Shown here: positions 6,852-9,519 of the stretch, one piece after another
Layout: each line of letters begins with the position of its first letter
How positions within the stretch are numbered: position 1 is the first letter of the stretch
From: Prevotellaceae bacterium UBA1726
Lineage (GTDB): Bacteria; Bacteroidota; Bacteroidia; Bacteroidales; Bacteroidaceae
NCBI GenBank assembly: GCA_002316005.1
Contig: DCIM01000067.1
Span: 1-9,519 of the forward strand
Reading direction: 5' to 3'
DNA: 9,519 nt
Translations under genes and position numbers: made by a program
The notes under the pieces: model-generated
The model's database searches: none
Told to the model about the DNA's origin: nothing
What the model saw: only the letters and a program-made list of their open reading frames with translations

Positions 6852-6871
6852 AAGGATAATAACGATTCGAT

Positions 6872-7705
6872 ATGGCGCAATTATTAGACCTGAACAAGAT
6901 TATCAAGGACAAAATGGGGGCAAAGGCTCGTTTCGTCCCTGGATTCTTAATCAGTTATCTGAAAAGACTTGTTCATCAGGATTGGCTCAATGAGTGTATC
7001 AAGCGTTACGACGGACTTGAGGGAACTCCTTGGCTGAAAGGCTGTCTTGAGTTTCTCGACACAAAACTCGAAGTAGTGGGGTTGGAAAATCTGCCTTCTG
7101 CTGATGACGGCAAACTCTATACCTTTGTATCAAACCACCCTTTGGGTGGAATTGACGGTATTGCTGTTGGTTCGATTATTGGCGAGAAATACAACGATAA
7201 CTTCCGTTATCTTGTGAACGACCTCCTAATGAACCTTCCTGGTTTGGCTCCTCTTTGCGTTGGAATCAACAAAACGGGCAAAAACGGCCGTTCTTTTCCT
7301 GCTCTTGTAGAGGCTACATTCAAATCGGACAAGCATGTACTGATGTTCCCTGCTGGCATTTGCAGTCGTAAGCAGAATGGCATTATAAAGGATCTTGACT
7401 GGAAAAAGACCTTCATTGCAAAGAGCATTGAAACTGGCAGAGACATTGTGCCAATTCATTTTGAGGGTCAGAACTCGAAGTTCTTCTATAATCTCGCAAA
7501 TATCTGCAAGAAGTTGGGCATAAAATTCAACCTTGCAATGTTGTTCCTTCCTGACGAGATGTACAAGAACTGCCACAAGACCTACACCATCACTATTGGC
7601 AAACCAATTCCTGTGAGCACTTTCGACAAGTCGAAAAACCACACCAATTGGGCTCAATGGGTGAAGGAGGAAGTATACAAATTGCCAGAAGCAGCAAAAA
7701 AATAA
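6872..7705 (+). CDS. glsA: PlsC-like lysophospholipid-type O-acyltransferase, probable glycine-lipid O-acyltransferase GlsA
   Basis: A 277-residue protein of the lysophosphatidate acyltransferase superfamily. The acyltransferase motif is SNHPLGGIDG (87-96), with H89 and D95 as probable catalytic pair, so HX5D spacing. A second block, LMFPAGICSRK (157-167), matches the FPEGT-type substrate motif of PlsC in divergent form, and IVPIHFEGQNS (192-202) corresponds to the later conserved VPI block. Hydrophobic patches suggest peripheral association with the inner membrane. The gene starts a two-gene operon with a GNAT N-acyltransferase. In Bacteroides thetaiotaomicron such a pair makes glycine lipid: GlsB N-acylates glycine with a 3-hydroxy fatty acid and GlsA esterifies the hydroxyl. 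By that analogy this is GlsA; a general phospholipid acyltransferase cannot be excluded. ATG at 6872 is preceded by AAGGA at long (15 nt) spacing. Confidence 0.75.
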   Translation: MAQLLDLNKIIKDKMGAKARFVPGFLISYLKRLVHQDWLNECIKRYDGLEGTPWLKGCLEFLDTKLEVVGLENLPSADDGKLYTFVSNHPLGGIDGIAVGSIIGEKYNDNFRYLVNDLLMNLPGLAPLCVGINKTGKNGRSFPALVEATFKSDKHVLMFPAGICSRKQNGIIKDLDWKKTFIAKSIETGRDIVPIHFEGQNSKFFYNLANICKKLGIKFNLAMLFLPDEMYKNCHKTYTITIGKPIPVSTFDKSKNHTNWAQWVKEEVYKLPEAAKK

Positions 7706-7731
7706 AAACCATAAGAAATATTCCTATCTAA

Positions 7732-8721
7732 ATGGAACAACCAATTATTAACCCAGTACCAAAAGAGTTGCTCAAGGCCGAACTCACTCCCGACAAGCAA
7801 CTCAGAATGACCAACAAAAGTCATAACGAAATCTATATCATCACGGCTCATAATGCGCCAAATGTGATGAAGGAAATCGGTCGTTTGCGTGAAGTTGCCT
7901 TTCGTGCAGCGGGTGGTGGTACAGGAAAAGAGGCGGATATTGACGAATTCGACACTTGCGAGAATTGCTATAAGCAATTAATAGTGTGGAATCCTGAGGC
8001 AAACGAGATTATTGGCGGATATCGCTATCTCTTGGGTAAGAATTGGGAAATTCGCGAAGATGGACAACCAGAACTCGCCACTTCTCACATGTTCCATTTC
8101 TCAGAGAAATTCCTCAAGGAATATATGCCTTACACAGTGGAATTGGGCCGTTCGTTCGTTTCTGTCGAGTATCAGAATGTGCAGAAAAACACAAAGAGCA
8201 TCTTTGCTCTCGACAATCTGTGGGATGGACTTGGCGCTTTGACTGTGGTTTTCCCTGAAGTGAAGTATTTCTTCGGCAAAATGACAATGTATCCTTCTTA
8301 TATACGCAAAGGAAGAGACATGATTCTCTACTTCCTGAAGAAGTACTTTGCTGACAAGGAGAATCTCATCATTCCAATGCAACCGCTTGAAATAGAGCAT
8401 CCTGACAGCGAATTTGAGGCTTTGTTCAATGGGGGCAATTTCAAAGCAGATTATCGCATTTTGAATCAGGAAATCCGCAAGATGGGATATAACATCCCAC
8501 CGCTGATTAATGCCTATATGAACCTCTCGCCTACTATGAAACTCTTTGGAACTGCCATTAATTACGGTTTTGGAGATGTTGAGGAGACAGGAATCCTGAT
8601 TGCAATGGACGAGATTTATGACGAGAAGCGAATTCGCCATATTGACTCCTTTGTAATGAAGCATCCAGAGGCATTGCAGATTACTTCTGGCGCTAATAAC
8701 ATCATCTACAAAGAGGACTAA
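7732..8721 (+). CDS. glsB: GNAT/OlsB-type N-acyltransferase, probable glycine N-acyltransferase GlsB
   Basis: A 329-residue protein resembling the 'hemolysin'/OlsB-like acyltransferases of the GNAT fold. Conserved-looking blocks are RLREVAFRAAGGGTGKEADIDEFD (51-74), IIGGYRYLLG (93-102), VELGRSFVSVEYQ (136-148), the YFFGKMTMYPSY region (179-190) and the C-terminal YMNLSPTMKLFGTAINYGFGDVEETGILIAMDE (262-294). OlsB enzymes N-acylate ornithine with 3-hydroxyacyl-ACP; the Bacteroidota relative GlsB uses glycine. The immediate neighbour, 26 bp upstream, is a PlsC-like acyltransferase, the partner expected for the second, O-acylation step. Together they would make N-acyl-3-acyloxy-acyl-glycine, an aminolipid precursor of glycyl-serine lipids. 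I see no membrane helix. The amino acid acceptor cannot be read from sequence, so the choice of glycine rests on family and taxon. Confidence 0.78.
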   Translation: MEQPIINPVPKELLKAELTPDKQLRMTNKSHNEIYIITAHNAPNVMKEIGRLREVAFRAAGGGTGKEADIDEFDTCENCYKQLIVWNPEANEIIGGYRYLLGKNWEIREDGQPELATSHMFHFSEKFLKEYMPYTVELGRSFVSVEYQNVQKNTKSIFALDNLWDGLGALTVVFPEVKYFFGKMTMYPSYIRKGRDMILYFLKKYFADKENLIIPMQPLEIEHPDSEFEALFNGGNFKADYRILNQEIRKMGYNIPPLINAYMNLSPTMKLFGTAINYGFGDVEETGILIAMDEIYDEKRIRHIDSFVMKHPEALQITSGANNIIYKED

Positions 8722-8734
8722 TCAACCGCCTTCA

Positions 8735-8844
8735 GTTGGTGTAGGGTATGTAGGGTTGATGTAGGGTTAAAATCCAACCCTACACCCACGGGAAGCCCAG
8801 TAAATAAAGGACGAGCCGAGGGGTTGGTGTAGGGATGTAGGGTT
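8735..8844. repeat. TGTAGGG repeat cluster with alternative hairpins between convergent genes
   Basis: Direct TGTAGGG copies begin at 8740, 8749, 8760, 8828 and 8836, and an inverted copy (AACCCTACA) lies at 8776-8784. TGTAGGGTT (8760-8768) pairs perfectly with 8776-8784 across a 7-nt loop (9 bp). Alternatively GGTGTAGGGT (8738-8747) pairs with ACCCTACACC (8777-8786) over 10 bp. A larger unit, GTTGGTGTAGGG, recurs at 8735-8746 and 8823-8834, and each is followed by ATGTAGGGTTAAA, so the block looks duplicated around a unique middle. It could end glsB transcription, but no U-tract follows the hairpin. Confidence 0.75.
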
Positions 8845-8873
8845 AAATCAAAAAAACTTTTTAGAAATATTGC

Positions 8874-8917
8874 AAAAAAAAGAATGCTGGAGCGGTTTTT
8901 CTTACCTTTCCAGCATT
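8874..8917 (-). terminator. Intrinsic terminator of the WYL-domain gene, overlapping its stop codon
   Basis: On the minus strand AATGCTGG (8917-8910) and CCAGCATT (8890-8883) form a perfect 8-bp stem with a 19-nt loop. The transcript then reads C and eight U (8882-8874). The TAA stop of the gene (8904-8902) lies inside the loop and the last codons form the upstream arm. The stem-loop plus U-tract is classic rho-independent architecture on the minus strand only; the plus-strand side has no T-run after the stem. Confidence 0.7.
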
Positions 8918-9519
8918 TTCTGTATGCGTTCCTTTATATAGTTTTTCAGTCCTTCATCCTCAAGAATCTCAATATCATCGTATAATCCAAGGATGAATCG
9001 CCCTATTCCGAGATAACTCACAACATCTGTCTCAAAAAGCCATTTGTTGTTTTCCTGTTCTGTGAAATAACGAACCGAACGAGGGCGTTCCTCTAACATA
9101 AGGTTGTGTGAGAGTTGTCCCATGAGGAGTTTTATATGGTGTACCTCCTCTCCGCTAAATGTGAACAAGTCGGTATAAACTGTTCGGTGTTCTTTCTCTG
9201 CAATCCACGGAGTATCAAGGAGTTCCACATCAGTCATTCGCGAGAGTTTGAATGTCTTGTTCATCTTTGAACTCACTTCATGACAACGCAAATCCATACC
9301 ATCATTCATCAATAGGAATGGTTCAACTATTCTATCCTTTTTTGTCTGACTGTGGGGTGAGGAGTAGCCCTTAATCAACAGCATCTGCTTCTTCACCATT
9401 GCCTCGTTGATGATATCTATCTTCTTTTTCCTTGCCTCTTGTCCATCAGGCGAAGCCACAGAAACAAGACCATAATAACGCACGAGTTTGTCTTTTGCGG
9501 CAAGGGCAATCTTGTTGCT
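8902..9519 (-). CDS. WYL-domain regulatory protein, C-terminal part, N-terminus outside the window
   Basis: The frame is open to the right edge (205 codons before the stop). Although a GTG at 9483 could start it, the codons above it (SNKIALAAKDKLV before RYYGLVS) continue in frame without a break, so the gene probably begins beyond 9519. From about position 9420 leftward the protein has a WYL-domain pattern: INEAMVKKQMLLIKGYSSPHS, then KKDRIVEPFLLM, then FKLSRMTDVELLDTPW. A C-terminal WCX-like portion follows (VHHIKLLMGQLSHNLMLEE to the end, with FETDVVSYLGIGRFILGLYDDIEILE). WYL proteins are ligand-sensing regulators, usually with an N-terminal winged helix; none is visible here. The gene converges on glsB and ends at an intrinsic terminator. 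What it regulates cannot be told. Confidence 0.8.
   Translation of the reverse strand, partial: SNKIALAAKDKLVRYYGLVSVASPDGQEARKKKIDIINEAMVKKQMLLIKGYSSPHSQTKKDRIVEPFLLMNDGMDLRCHEVSSKMNKTFKLSRMTDVELLDTPWIAEKEHRTVYTDLFTFSGEEVHHIKLLMGQLSHNLMLEERPRSVRYFTEQENNKWLFETDVVSYLGIGRFILGLYDDIEILEDEGLKNYIKERIQKMLER

Noticed and set aside
8101..8664. 187-codon minus-strand open frame inside glsB
   Set aside because: It lies opposite a well-supported acyltransferase gene and has no recognisable domain.

Overview
The window comes from a Bacteroidota chromosome, most likely order Bacteroidales and perhaps Prevotellaceae. Four things point there. A division and cell-wall (dcw) cluster runs mraZ, rsmH, a divergent ftsL, PASTA-type ftsI, murE, mraY. 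Next to it is an acyltransferase pair that looks like the glycine-lipid genes glsA and glsB. Promoter-like sequences fit the Bacteroides -7 consensus TAnnTTTG rather than a sigma70 -10 box. Several genes also lack a clear Shine-Dalgarno sequence. The family-level placement is inference.

Layout. Positions 1-6146 hold the start of the dcw operon, read on the minus strand: mraZ (6146-5697), rsmH (5678-4758), ftsL-like (4761-4270), ftsI (4268-2088), murE (2071-620) and mraY (560 to beyond position 1). Genes are 1-59 bp apart or overlap by 4 bp. In order they encode the cluster regulator, an rRNA methyltransferase, two divisome proteins, the enzyme adding meso-DAP to the peptidoglycan precursor, and the enzyme making lipid I. 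Murein synthesis genes such as murD, ftsW and murG are expected past the left edge.

Positions 6147-6871 are a large intergenic region (about 725 bp) between divergent operons. On the mraZ side it has three MraZ-type boxes at exact 10-bp spacing, a TAACTTTG promoter element and two small leader hairpins. In its middle lie four copies of a 17-bp imperfect palindrome at an exact 22-bp period. On the other side are a TATTTTTG promoter element and a 14-bp dyad before the lipid genes. The 22-bp array is the most unexplained structure in the window.

Positions 6872-8721, plus strand, carry two co-directional acyltransferase genes 26 bp apart: a PlsC-like O-acyltransferase (glsA-like) and a GNAT-type N-acyltransferase (glsB-like). 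Together they probably make N-acyl-3-acyloxy-acyl glycine lipids of the envelope.

Positions 8722-8901 are a convergent intergenic region with a cluster of TGTAGGG repeats able to form alternative hairpins, followed by an intrinsic terminator for the opposing gene. Positions 8902-9519, minus strand, hold the C-terminal part of a WYL-domain regulator whose N-terminus lies outside the window.

Most of the window is conserved housekeeping sequence. I see no mobile element, CRISPR array, tRNA or rRNA, and no clear new defence or biosynthetic system. The novelty, if any, is in the intergenic regulatory and repeat structures.
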